From Alectoria sarmentosa (taxonomy: Eukaryota; Ascomycota; Lecanoromycetes; Lecanorales; Parmeliaceae): DNA of 64,000 bases. Position numbers and translations under genes: made by a program. Below are positions 37,600 through 49,225 of this stretch, piece by piece (within the stretch, counting starts at the first letter, position 1; each line of letters starts with the position of its first letter). The stretch is taken from positions 1 through 64,000 of the forward strand of contig WOGZ01000021.1 of NCBI GenBank assembly GCA_009733775.1, in the 5' to 3' direction. The notes under the pieces were generated by a model, which was not told the DNA's origin, ran no database searches, and was given only the letters and a program-made list of their open reading frames with translations.

Positions 37600-40295
37600 C
37601 TATCGTGCAGCGGGCTGTCACCTATGGCGGGCCTTTCATCATGGTTATATCGCCTCCGAGACGGAATTTTTGGACTGTAGTGTATCGTTATCACGGGAAG
37701 AAATACCCAATCTCGCTCGTGAGATGAATACGGCAAAAGGCTGTAGATTCGACGAAAGGGCCACTCACCGGTGTGCCTAAACATGGTCCACCGAGGTCGA
37801 GATCCAAAAAAAAACGACTCAGGCACGATCTCGGAGCTCAAAGATCCAAGCTTGGATCCAAAGCGCTCCTTCCCCTTTCCACCCTCATCATCGATATACT
37901 CGTCAAGGGGGCCATTCCGCGGTGTGATTTCCAACAGCGTGCCAAACCCCCTCGTACGGTCTTTCGATATGATGATGATGCCGAAGGGGCGTCGTCATAT
38001 GTTGTAGTTTTCCCCATCAGGCCTCTAGTCAGCCTGCTACAAACGCGCACTGCCCCCATATATCACCTCAGTCCTGCGACAGTAGGGAAGTTCACCGCCG
38101 TTTTTCAAAAGAACAAGTCAGAGCGAGCAGCAGCCGTTAGAGTACAGCCCTTCGGCCTTTACTCAACAAGGCAATAGAGCGAATCGCCCCTCTTATGGGA
38201 CAGGATCTCTAAGAGTCTCCACCCCCACCCGGGCCGAATTTCAAGGACTCACGGACAAAGACCCGAGAGCCTTCGAGTCGAGCTTTCGAGTGGGAATGAG
38301 CCTCATATCAGAGAGGTTTGTGAGGTCCAAGAATGGGCGTAGCGGTTCGAAGTCCGCAGCCTACAAGTCCGTTCTTGGACAAAGAGATAGTCGTCACGTT
38401 TATAAAAGAGACCAAAGAAACAAGCAGACTCTCGCATAGACTCCTGACATACCCATCCTGCCTGTCCGAAGAGATGTCGTCCAGTGAAGGCAGCATTCAC
38501 ACGAAAGGTCAATCAGACAAAACAGGATGCTGCCAAAAAACTTCTGCCTGGCTATATGGTACCATCAGCATACCTTCCAATCCGGCCGCTACCCTTTCGA
38601 AAATCGTACAAGCTCGATCGCAGAGTGCTGAAAGAAAGAAAGAAAGATCCAACTCGCTGGCAATATCAAAGGTCCCAGAAGACAGCTTCCAGCAAGGAGC
38701 GTACACACCAGGACCGACCATTGACCCAAAAAGAGGACGTGTTTTGGAGTCCCTGGGCCGAATTGCTGCACACTACGCCTGACATCATCATCATCAGCAC
38801 GACTTTTACCATAGCGGATTTAAATTCCTTGACGACAGTGGCTTTGGGTGAGCGCAGCCCGCCTGAAAGGCGGAAACTTTATCGGTGGCCTAGTAGTATC
38901 AACTTCAAACTAAGGTATAGCGGAATTGACGAGACTTGCTGGTGAGGAGGCGGTTTGGAAACTCGCAGATCCCGTCGTCCTTCTCTGTGGTCTACACCGC
39001 AGATGTCGCGATTCAACAAGGCAGCGTTGAGAGATCGAACTCATTTGAGATGTATTACCAGTCGTTGACATGCAGGGCTTTTATCTGGTCCGTCAAAGAC
39101 GCTAACGCTTGTAGCCGACAGGTACTAGTACCTCTTTGCATTTGATTTACCTCTGGACATTGATTTTGGGAGCCTTCAGCGAGCATGGGAGGAAGTGTTA
39201 GCGCGCCATCCTATCACAGAGACGCGATTCATTGACACGTCCTTTAGTACGTTCGAGGTTATACTGAAGCATAACACCATACACTGGATATCTCAGATAA
39301 GTCTCGCCGAGCTTTTGGAAGCGTAGGAAACGGATGATATGAGCTTCCGACAGAGAACCTAACAGAGCGCTTTGCTCAAAGCAAACAACCAAACGCCGGC
39401 ACGTTTGATGTGGTATCCGAATCACGCTATCGTGGACCAAATCATGAACGAGCACATAGCCCAAGAGCTGTCCATTCTGTATGAGGGCCAAGCCGTCTTT
39501 CGGCCGAAACGAAGGCAATCCAAAAGCGTCGTGGATCACAGCCTGAGTAGCAACAAAACGGGCTCGCAGGCGTTCTGGCGCTCGCATATAAGTGGAGCAA
39601 AGTACACGAGACTGTTCAAAACCACCAAAGATACCAAAAGCATGGCATGTAGTAGAATGTCATGCGAAGCCAGAATTACAATTCCGGGATGGCTCAAATT
39701 TTCTGAGTATTCGATTCCGGTGACAGCTTGGGCCATTGCTTCCTCACGCTGCATGGGAGTCGAGGACGTCCCCTTCTTCATGATCCGTTCGAAACATCCC
39801 TCAGCGCTGCCCGACAGTGACAATGCGATGGGACCGTCGCTCACAAGAGCGCCCCTGCGGCGAGTCTCCGTCAAAACGAGACGCGGCCGTAGTTGACGTA
39901 CTCCGCAGCGTGGACTCTGATATTGAGGAGTCGCGTAATCACGAACTCGTACGGGAAGATAGATGATTTCCGAAGCACTTCTGCAGAAGCAGCTGCACAT
40001 CTTGCGTATGGGATCAACATCAACTTTGTACCGCCTTCCTCCGGCTTGACTCTCAGCTCCGATGCGCTTTTTCACTGTCCCTGAGGATGTTAGAGATGGA
40101 TTAGGTTTCCAGACTCTGCGTTTTATTCTTAGTGGGGAGTTGCACCGTGGAAGTATCAAAATGGATGTCACGTGGGACGAAGAAAAAATTCTTCGACAAA
40201 GTATTCAGGCCTTGTTGATTGACTTCCAAGCTACACTACGGCACTTGGAGCACGTAAATCTAGATACAACTGTAGACAAGGTGTTGTCAGTCTAG
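37600..40295 (+). pseudogene. Nonribosomal peptide synthetase relic (A-T-C module, heavily mutated)
   Basis: Pieces in all three plus frames line up in NRPS order. A possible A5 box reads VTYGGPF near 37620. The A7-like box reads SYGTGSLRV near 38190 (family YRTGDLVR). The A8-like box reads GRISRTHGQRPESLRVEL then HIREVCE near 38230-38310. The A10 box reads LLPGYMVPSAYLPIRPLPF then KLDRR near 38540-38620. A carrier-domain remnant (WAELLHTTPDIIII...ADLNSLTTVAL) lies near 38750-38850, with LNSL in place of GDSL. The condensation domain start (LFAFDLPLDIDFGSLQRAWE...RHPITETRF) lies near 39140-39240. Its active-site region reads NHAIVDQ (family HHxxxDG) near 39425, and its end (WDEEKILRQSIQALLIDFQ) lies near 40170-40230. 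Stops and shifts separate these pieces, so no product is possible. The upstream limit is uncertain. Confidence 0.8.
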
Positions 40296-40419
40296 TTCTT
40301 ATATCCTTCAGAAGAAGAAAAGAACATCTTACTTCTCATAATACGCAATCATGACTGACCCGATGCTCCGCCTCATCCCAGCTCGTCCCAGCTGAATCGA
40401 CCCTGCCATCCATTGTGGA

Positions 40420-41457
40420 CTAGGAGTTTCGCATACCGCCTCTCAGCGTATTCCAATCTACTCCGTCAATCTTATGGCTATTTCCCGTCCTCCGATCTCG
40501 TGATACGGGCTTTGAACGTCCGGTTGCGATTGCTCGCATGATCAAGGTATCATTCGCACCAGCCAAGCCCCTCCCCTTTCCGTCCTCCAAGAATTCGGTG
40601 AACCAAGACTCTTCTTCCTCGTTCAAAGGTAGGCTGATCAAATCCACACCTCTTGTTGCTTTAGTTGCTCCATGCGAGTTTGCATGGACGAAGCTTATGA
40701 GCTTCTCGAAGAGAATGCGGTGGTTCGGATCGCCTTTGGTCCGTGAGAAGTAGAATGCTTCGGTGATACTGACGCGACAAAGGGTCAGAAAATAAGTTTC
40801 GAGGACCTTGCCCGATGTAATGCCAGGCGTGACGGTCTGATAGTAGGCCACTGGAAGAGCCGCATCGGGAGCATGCAGACAGAGAGTATGTAAGATTTCG
40901 TCAGGGAATGTAGGGATCAGCGCGGGCTCTGTGAGGTAGTCTAAAGCTTTCTTCGTGAAATCCAGTTAGCGCTGTTACCATCAAGAAGGTATCGAGTAAT
41001 TACCTCAAATTCTAACCTGTCCAGCTGCCATATACCGTCAATAAACGTTCTGTATTTTCCTGGTAGGTATGATGCGTTGGCAAAGTCTCTGGGAGACTGA
41101 TGACTGTACTTCTGAAGGTCCTTGAGAAGATAGTACAACGCGGAGTGCTTATGGTGGTCAGGAGAAGAGCTGCTAATAATTTGTTCATGAAGAAGTTTGA
41201 GGTTCTCGTGGGATTCCGCGGGATACGATCTTGTAACTAAACGCGTAAAGTCATAAGCAAGGCCTTTGTTTCGTATAAGGTCCGTTTCTGATATAGCACA
41301 TACCCTTTTGAACGCCCAAGGCCTTCAAGAGCCGGTCGATGAACAGCTCATTCTCCAAAGTGTTCCGTCTCTGTTTGATGTCATTGGCCGCTGTTTGCTC
41401 ATATGCGATGTTTGAGTTATTGCCGAATACGACCTCAAAGTCATCGGAGTCGTCCAT
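40420..41457 (-). CDS. ELYS-like domain protein (fungal nuclear-pore component, PF13934)
   Basis: Exons 41457-41304, 41236-41004 and 40950-40420 give 305 residues. The introns are 67 bp (GTATGT...TTTAG) and 53 bp (GTAATT...GAAG with GCTAAC branch). Family landmarks are DFEVVF at the N terminus, ELFIDRLLKALGV, ALYYLLKDL, LPGKYRTFIDGIWQLDRLEFE, KALDYLTEPALIPTFPDEIL and CRVSITEAFYFSRT. Fungal ELYS-like proteins are the short counterparts of metazoan ELYS and associate with the Nup107/Nup84 outer-ring complex. The start at 41457 (MDDSDDFEVVF) matches the family N terminus; a GTG farther upstream is ignored. The gene is head to head with SMC4. Confidence 0.87.
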
Positions 41458-41613
41458 GACTTTCCAAAGCACCTTTAAAGAGTGATAAGTTTACACTTCG
41501 AGCTGGTGGAGGTGTGTAGTATCTCCGAAATTATAACCGATAAGGCTGACGCGTAAACAAACAATCCGCGTCTTCACTCTTCAAAAGATTTTGATATCTA
41601 CAAAGCTACATCA
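41458..41613. promoter_or_regulatory. Short bidirectional promoter between ELYS-like gene and SMC4
   Basis: Only 156 bp separate the two start codons, so both promoters and both 5' leaders must share this segment. No specific factor site is assigned. Confidence 0.6.
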
Positions 41614-44600
41614 ATGGCTACTATATCGCCAACAAGGCCGTCGCGTCGGGCTGCATCGCGCAGGGAAGTGGTTATTGAAGAGTCTGACGATGAAAATATG
41701 GGGGGCATGCGCGGAGGAGAGGACGATGGGGAGGAGTTCACACCGGCACCACAGCGCAGCCCCAGGCGTCAGACAAGACGCAAAACTACGGAAGTGCCTT
41801 CAACTCCGCGCACTGCAGCTCGTATTCGAAGAACGCGAACTGGCGAAAGCGTTGAGCCTTCACAGATCTTCGACCCAGAGGAATCAATTAAGCCAGAGCC
41901 AGAGCCAGTATCTCCTACAAAGAAAGCATCCCCGAGGAAGCGCAAAAGCGCAGCGCTCCCTGGGAGAGCCCGCTCATCTGTCGCTGTAGACGCACCTCCT
42001 CCATTGCCCACCCCAAAGCCTTCCACATCTCCAGAAGCATCTCAATTACATGGCACTCCATTGGCCGACATTACCGATACTCTCAACGAACAAATCCCAA
42101 CAGCAAATAGTCAAAAAGAATTTGTGGCTGTCAAGGCATTAGACACGATATTGGAGAAGCCGATGGATATCGTCTTAAGATCAAGAGCATTGCCTGTACC
42201 TCAACAGCCAGAGAAGGCTGGCCCCAAGCCGCGAACGGTCATCCAGTATTTGATCCTCAAGAACTTCAAGAGTTATGCTGGCAGACAGGAAGTTGGACCT
42301 TTTCATGCTTCCTTTTCTTCTGTAGTAGGACCGAATGGATCCGGAAAGTCGAACGTGATCGACTCCTTACTCTTTGTCTTCGGCTTTCGAGCGAGCAAGA
42401 TGAGGCAAGGCAAGATATCTGCCCTGATCCACAACTCGGCAGCATTTCCCGATCTAGATCACTGTGAAGTGGAAGTGCATTTTCAGGAAGTCATGGACCT
42501 TGTACGTTTTCAAGTCGTTTTTGATGGGATAATGACTAACGTTTCCTAGCCAGATGGAAAGCATGAAGTCCTTCCGGATTCCACCCTGATCGTTTCTCGA
42601 AGAGCATTCAAGAACAACTCTAGCAAGTACTACATCAATATGCAGGAGTCCAACTTCACAACAGTAACCACACTTCTGAAGGAGCGAGGCGTCGACCTTG
42701 ACCACAAAAGATTTCTCATTCTACAGGGAGAAGTCGAATCTATTGCGCAGATGAAGCCCAAAGCTGCCAATGAGCATGACGACGGCTTGCTTGAATACCT
42801 GGAAGATATCATCGGCACATCAAAATACAAGTCTCCCATAGAAGAGTCTGCAACTGAGGTAGAATCGCTCAATGAGGTCTGTACAGAGAAAAATGCTCGT
42901 GTCCAGCACGTTGAAAAAGAGAAGAATAATCTCGAAGACAAAAAGAACAAGGCTTTGGCACACATTCGAGACGAGAACGAGCTTGCCTTGAAACAGTCTG
43001 CTCTATATCAAGTCTACACTGACGAATGTGGAGACAATCTCAAGGTCACAGAGGAAGCCATTGGGCAGATGCAGGCTCAGCTCAACGCAGAGCTCGAAAA
43101 GCATCAGGGCAACGAGGATGGCATCAAGAGCATCGAGAAAGTATACAAACGTGGCGCCAAGGAGTACGAGGCTTTGCAGAAAGCGACCCAAGTCGTCATC
43201 AAGGAGATGGCCAAATACGACAAGGAGCATGTAAAGTATGAGGAGAAGAAGAAGTTTCTGACAAACAAGCAAACCAAGCTCGAAAAAGCACTACAGTCAA
43301 GTCGCCTGTCCGGTTCTGAAGCGAACAGCCTAGCACAAAAGCACTCAGACGATATCGAGCGTAATACGAAAGAAATTGCTGCGTTAGAGAAGACTTTGCG
43401 TGAAGAAGAGAAGGAGCTGGCCACAATTCGAGAGGCTTTGAAAGGGAAGACCCAGGCTTTCTCCGACCAAATAGCCGCCAAGCAAAAGTCATTGGAACCA
43501 TGGAACGAGAAAATTAACGAGAAGCAATCAGCCATTGCGGTCACCCAGAGCGAGCTTGAGATCTTGCGTGAAAGAGCTTCGGCAGGGGCTATCGCGCTTG
43601 AAGAGGCCCAAGCAAAGATTGATTCCCTTGAAGAAAGCCGCAAGATGAAGGAAGGCGAGATCAAGCAACTAAAGGCCCAGAAAATGCAGGTGGAGAAAGA
43701 GGCTGGCAAAGTCCAGGGCGAGCTTAACACACTAATGCAGCGGGAACCCGAGATGAGATCACAGCTGTCCGGGGCCCGACAAAAAGCGGACGAAGCCAGA
43801 GCCAGTTTTTCAAGCACCCAAAGTCAAGGCAATGTACTCGGTGGCTTGATGCGATTGAAGGAGTCTGGAAGAATAGAGGGTTTCCATGGGCGACTTGGTA
43901 ACCTGGGTACGATCGACCAGAAATACGACGTAGCCATATCAACGGCCTGTCCATCCCTGGAAAATCTCGTAGTGGACTCGGTTGAGGTGGGCCAGCAGTG
44001 CATTGACTACCTGCGCAAGAATAATCTGGGACGAGCTAATATCATCTTGCTGGATCGTCTAGCCAAAAGGGATCTGTCCACAATCGACACGCCCGAAGGT
44101 GTACCAAGACTGTTCGATCTGGTGAAAACGAAGAACGAAATTTTTCGTCCTGCTTTCTTCAGCGTTCTCCAAAATACTTTAGTGGCGAAAGACCTCGAGC
44201 AAGCAAATCGTATTGCATATGGCGCTAGAAGATGGAGGGTGGTTACATTAGATGGGCAACTGATTGACGTCTCTGGAACGATGAGTGGTGGTGGGACCCG
44301 TGTTGCGAGAGGTGGCATGTCATCCAAGCTTGTTGCGGAAACCTCAAAAGAGCAAGTATCGAAGCTGGAAGTTGACCGGGATCAGCTTGAGCAAGATCTC
44401 CAGAAGCACCACGATAAGCAACGAGAGCTCGAAGCTTCTCTGAAAGAGCTCAATGATCAAATACCTCAATTGGAGACGGCCATCCAGAAGACTGGATTAG
44501 AATCCGAGAGCCTGATGCGAAATCTTGCCGACGCCCAACGCCGGGTAAGCGAGCTAATGGCAGTGCAGCCGACCAGTAACTCCGGCGATGCTCGCATCAA

Positions 44601-45955
44601 CACTTTGGAGAAGCAGATCTCGAAGGTTGAAAAGGATGTCGAGAAGCTACGTGCAGAAACCGCCGGTCTCGAGAAAGAGATCCAGGAACTTCAGGACAAG
44701 ATCATGGAAGTTGGTGGTGTGAGGCTCAGAGGTCAGAAAGCCAAGGTCGATGGCTTGAAAGAGCAGATCGAGACTCTCGTGGAGGAGATGTCCAACGCGG
44801 AAGTCGCTCAGTCAAAAGCTGAGAAGCAAAAGATCAAGAACCAAAAGTCATACGAGGATGCTGAGAAGGAGCTCAATAAGGCCGCCGAGGAGCTCGACAA
44901 CCTGGTCAATGAGGTCAAGACACAGGCTAACGACGCTTCCGCCTCTAAGGGCAAGGCAGAAGAAGCACAGGAGGCGCTGAGCGCAAAGCAGGAGGAGCTT
45001 GCTACTTTGAAGCGGGAACTGAATGACAAGACTGCTGAGCTAAACGAAACTCGCGCTGTCGAGATCGAAATGCGCAACAAGCTCGAAGAAAATCAGAAGA
45101 TTCAGTCCGAGAACCAGAAACGACTAAAGTACTGGAAGGAGAAACTCGGAAAATTGAGTATCCAAAGCATCAGTGACCTCGGAGAAGAACAAGCCGCCGA
45201 AGAACTACCTCAGTACACCAAAGATGAGCTCGAGGATATGGACAAGGACACCCTGAAGGGTGAAATCGCAATTCTTGAGGAGAAAACCCAAAATGTCAAT
45301 GTCGAGCTTGGCGTACTGGCTGAATACCGCCGCCGAGTCGAGGAACACAGCTCACGCAGTACAGACTTGCAATCCGCCGTGACGCAACGAGATACTGCAA
45401 AGAAGCGCTGCGATGACCTTCGCAAGCTTCGTCTCGAGGGTTTCATGACAGGGTTCAGCCTTATATCTTTGCGGCTGAAGGAAATGTATCAGATGATTAC
45501 CATGGGTGGAAATGCTGAATTGGAGCTCGTCGATTCGCTTGACCCCTTCTCCGAGGGTATTCTTTTCAGCGTAATGCCACCCAAGAAATCGTGGAAAAAC
45601 ATCTCAAATCTCTCGGGCGGTGAAAAAACGCTGAGTAGTTTGGCTCTGGTGTTTGCTCTACATCACTACAAGCCAACTCCGCTATATGTGATGGATGAGA
45701 TTGATGCCGCATTGGATTTCCGGAATGTCTCAATTGTTGCCAGCTACATCAAGGAGCGAACAAAAAATGCACAATTTATCGTCATCTCGTTGAGGAATAA
45801 CATGTTTGAGCTGGCTTCTCGGCTTGTGGGCGTGTACAAGGTCAACCATATGGTAAGCCCAAATCGGGTACTGGTATTATCAGACGGCTGCTAACATTCA
45901 GCAGACGAAGAGTGTGACGGTGGAGAACAGAGATTACATTACCGGCAGAGCTTAG
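41614..45955 (+). CDS. SMC4: Condensin subunit SMC4
   Basis: Three exons (41614-42501, 42550-45852, 45905-45955) encode 1,413 residues, the usual SMC4 size. Introns are 48 bp (GTACGT...CCTAG) and 52 bp (GTAAGC...GCAG). After a disordered basic/acidic N terminus comes the head domain with Walker A GPNGSGKSN (near residue 240). Coiled coil follows, then the hinge (GGLMRLKESGRIEGFHGRLG near 725 to SGTMSGGG near 873) and a second coiled coil. The C-terminal head has signature LSGGEKT (near 1316) and Walker B LYVMDEIDAALD (near 1340). The last exon adds only 16 residues (TKSVTVENRDYITGRA). SMC4 pairs with SMC2 in condensin, which compacts mitotic chromosomes. The RFLILQGEVE segment and the extended N terminus separate SMC4 from other SMC proteins. 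Confidence 0.97.
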
Positions 45956-46364
45956 GAATAGTCCTTCTCATCTGGACTGGCGTTGGCGATGATGTTTGGC
46001 CTTACTCCCAGATACATGATGAAGGGAATGAGGGTGGGGGCTTCGGCCTACAGCGTGGGTCAAGCAGCGGCGTCTTGGCGTGGAAGAAAGAGTATGCAAT
46101 GTGTACATAATCTGTATTCCAGAACAATGTCAATTACTTTTGCCTACCGAGCACCTCTTTACCATCCATCTTCATTGCATAAAGCTTTGGATGCAAAAAA
46201 TATGCTATGCTTCCTGCATCCCCGTGTCTTCTCAAAGACGGATCCCAAGCACTCCTGCAGTCCTGGCTTGTGCATTCTTGTTCTTGTGCGGGCTATCCTT
46301 CGCATCCGTACTGGATACTCGCTTATTGGCTGGTGATGGACCGTTTTGATCGCCTTCTTGCCTC
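45956..46364. other. Convergent intergenic region, SMC4 and SRP14 3' ends
   Basis: About 400 bp between two convergent genes; it should hold both 3' untranslated regions. No additional gene is supported. Confidence 0.7.
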
Positions 46365-46947
46365 TCAGCCCTTCTTTTCTTGTTTCACCTTCGTCTCTTC
46401 CTTCACTTTCTGTCCGTCGCCTAGACCCGCACCTTTCTTCTTGGCCTTCCCCTTTTTCCTCCCACTCCGATCCCTCTTCTTCAATCCGCTCATCCCCGCC
46501 TTCCAGACCTCCGCATACTTTACGAAAAATCTGTCCAATTCATCTGCCTGCACTACGGTACTGATCTTGATTTTGTCCTTCTTCTTCTCCTTCGATTTGC
46601 CGTTCGTAGCTCGTATCAGCACCGGCAGAGGATGCGGGGGGTGGAGGTCGGGGAAGGGCGAGGAAGGTGGGAGGGGAATGTCGGTTGCGCCAGATGGGAG
46701 GTCTGGAGGCGACACTGAGACAAGAGGTCAGCGGGAAATTGAGATTGAGAATTGAGGAAGGGATTGCAAGGACGAAATTGGAAACATACGGCGTTTTTGG
46801 GTGAGGAAGACGGAGCCGTGGGCGGCGACACGGCGGGATTCGAAGAGGGAGGTAAGGCGGGTTAGGAACTGAACTATTAGCAACGCATTGACACAGTTGA
46901 GGTGGATATGCAGTTACGTCATCAATGCTAAGATGTCCAGAAGCCAT
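46365..46947 (-). CDS. SRP14: Signal recognition particle subunit SRP14
   Basis: Exons 46947-46918, 46868-46790 and 46714-46365 give 152 residues. Introns are 49 bp (GTAACT...GTTCAG) and 75 bp (GTATGT...CTCAG). The SRP14 core reads FLTRLTSLFESRRVAAHGSV then FLTQKRL, followed by PLPVLIRATNGKS, KISTVVQADELDRFFVKYAE and GMSGLKKRD. The C-terminal tail is rich in K, as in other fungi. SRP14 binds the Alu domain of the SRP RNA and contributes to elongation arrest. The first exon is only ten codons, so automated callers may miss the start. Confidence 0.93.
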
Positions 46948-47636
46948 GCTTGCGCAAGGAAGTGTCTTGCGATTTGGTAGGTGTGGGGTGACAGATTTCT
47001 GATGTTGGATGTAATCTATCTGGTATCTTACACTAGCGGTAAATTCCTGGCTATACAAATCTGGACGGCAGACTTCAGTCCCCTTTTTTTTCAACAATGA
47101 GCAACCTAGCGATGGACCTCCACTTTACCTCTGTTGCGTGTGCACCAGCCGTAGAAGTATGGAAATCAACGTCGTAGGTGCCTACTGATCGAGAAGGCCT
47201 CTATCAATTCGTTGCACAAATCGCGCTCGCCATACTGTGGTGGATATCCTTTATTTAAGAAGAACGTTTCTGCCACTCCGTTCATCTAAATATCCATGAG
47301 TTGTTCGTTCATCCTGTTCGAACATGGCCAAACCTCTTTTCAAGACGTTGGCTGGAGTCATTGATTCTCCTTCTGAGGATGTTTGTTAACGTATCCCCTT
47401 AAGGGATCCGGAAGGAGCTATTGCATTGAGAGAGGCTTCGATGTATGTACGCTCTTTCCTTCAGCAGGAGCAATAAGGTAAGGGTTCACTACCTACGAGA
47501 AGGGAAGAGACTGCCATTCTTCATTTTGTTCTACCAAACAGAACACACTCTTTGCACGATATCAAGCCTACACCTGGCAGCACACTCTCTTGCCTCTTCT
47601 TTCATTTGACATCTGCTTTTCATTAAGAGTCTCTTT
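46948..47636. promoter_or_regulatory. Divergent intergenic region, SRP14 / GDSL esterase
   Basis: Upstream region of both flanking genes. The part before 47637 has CT-rich tracts (CACTCTCTTGCCTCTTCTTTC) typical of fungal promoters. No gene is seen. Confidence 0.5.
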
Positions 47637-48888
47637 ATGTTGCTCGCTCTAGTCTTCCTGGTTGTAGCTTTGCAGGTGTCCGGCCAGGCGACGTTTGAGC
47701 CACAGCCCTATTGTCACCCTGTATCTGGGACTTTTAGTAGCAATCCAGACTACTGGCTGCATGCAACACCGGTGCTACGAGCTCACTGGTGGTTCGACTA
47801 CGCCCCACTCGTCCGTCGACAATACACGGATTACTGGATCGGTTGGAAGAATATCAGCTATCTCTTTGCATTGTACGTCCCACCCCAAGAAGCCTAATCA
47901 ATGTAGATTAACACCATAACAGCGGTGACTCATACACTAGCACAAGCTTCAATATCTCAGGGGAACAACCTAGTCCCAGCAGCCCGCTAGGCAATCCTCC
48001 ATACCCTGGCTCTACCTCCTGCGATGGCCCCAATTACATTGACTTCCTGACAACCACTTATAATGAGAGCTATATTCAGGCCTACAATTTGGGATATGGT
48101 GGAGCTACGATCAACGACTCGATTGTCATATCAGGCTTTGGGCCTACTGTGCAGAGCTTTCAAACCCAGGTTGAACTTGAGTTTCTGCACACCTACGTCA
48201 ATAACAGCAAAGTTCCGTGGACCGCTTCCAACAGCCTGTTCACCATATTCTTCGGTATCAACGACATAACGAACTCCTTTGCTCCTTTTGCGTCACACAA
48301 CGACTCTGTGAACTACGAGCTCGTCAAGACATATGAGGGTCTCGTCGACGAGGTTCGTCTTCCTCATATTGATCAGGATGATGACTGACAGTATTATCAG
48401 TTGTACGCTGCCGGAGCTCGCAATTTCCTTTTCATGAACGTCCCCCCCGTCGATCGTTCGCCTGGAACGCTTGAGATTGGCACAATTGATCAATCGGTCG
48501 AGGCCAGCTTTATCGGAGCGTTCAATTTTCGACTTGGTGCCTTCCTTTACAACCTGGCTCTACGCTATGTGGACACGACGTTATTCACGTTCGACACAAA
48601 CTTCCTCTTTACTAAAGTTCTGGACGACCCGTCGCAATTTGGAGAAACGGCCGGATACTTGAATACAACAGGATACTGCGCGGCTTACGAGAAGTAAGAC
48701 CTTTTCTGGCAAAATGACCAACCTGCTTTGAAGCTGATTAGCTTTCCAGTGGTACGACATCCTTGACCTCCTTCGATCCATCATGCGGTATACCTGTCAA
48801 TCAGTACTTCTGGCTGAATAGCCTCCACCCAACCTATCCGATGCATAATTTCATGGGCTCTCAGATTGCAAAGATCCTTTCGGCTTGA
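47637..48888 (+). CDS. Secreted GDSL/SGNH-hydrolase (CE16-like acetylesterase)
   Basis: Four exons (47637-47872, 47923-48352, 48401-48693, 48750-48888) give 365 residues. All three introns are 48-56 bp with consistent phases. The N terminus MLLALVFLVVALQVSGQ is a signal peptide. The catalytic Ser block is FGDSYTSTSF (around residue 82, split by intron 1). The Gly/Asn oxyanion blocks are LGYGGATIND and FFGINDI, and the His block is WLNSLHPTYPMH near the C terminus. An N stands where many lipases have the D of the DxxH pair; this also occurs in fungal CE16-type proteins by my recollection. Several NxS/T sites suggest N-glycosylation. The likely role is removal of acetyl or other ester groups from plant polysaccharides; the substrate is not determinable here. 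Confidence 0.88.
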
Positions 48889-49225
48889 AATTTGTACGTC
48901 ATTCTGGTCAAGACGTCTATTTGCAAGAATTGAATAGAATTTCGGCATGCTTGGGAAAGGAATTGCTAGCAGCAAGGGTCGAACATTTTGGCATCTTTGA
49001 ATGGAATGGATTGCATGGTATGATTCACGACCGTCGAAAGAGGAATGGTATGAGTGCATCATCGAAGCTTGCATCCTCTTTAGCAATCAATGTAGTTCAG
49101 TAACAATATGCTGAGTGACTGTAATATTTCGACACTAGCGACGTATTGTAGCGGCTAGACCACGCGAGCAGGCAACTTCATCAATCCAACACGAATTGAT
49201 GTCAACGATAATACTGGAACTCTCA
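48889..49225. other. Intergenic, GDSL esterase to RRT8-like gene
   Basis: No gene seen; it should include the 3' end of the esterase transcript and the promoter of the next gene. Confidence 0.6.

Noticed and set aside
43104..43817. 237-residue minus-strand frame within SMC4
   Set aside because: S- and L-rich antisense shadow of the coiled-coil coding sequence.
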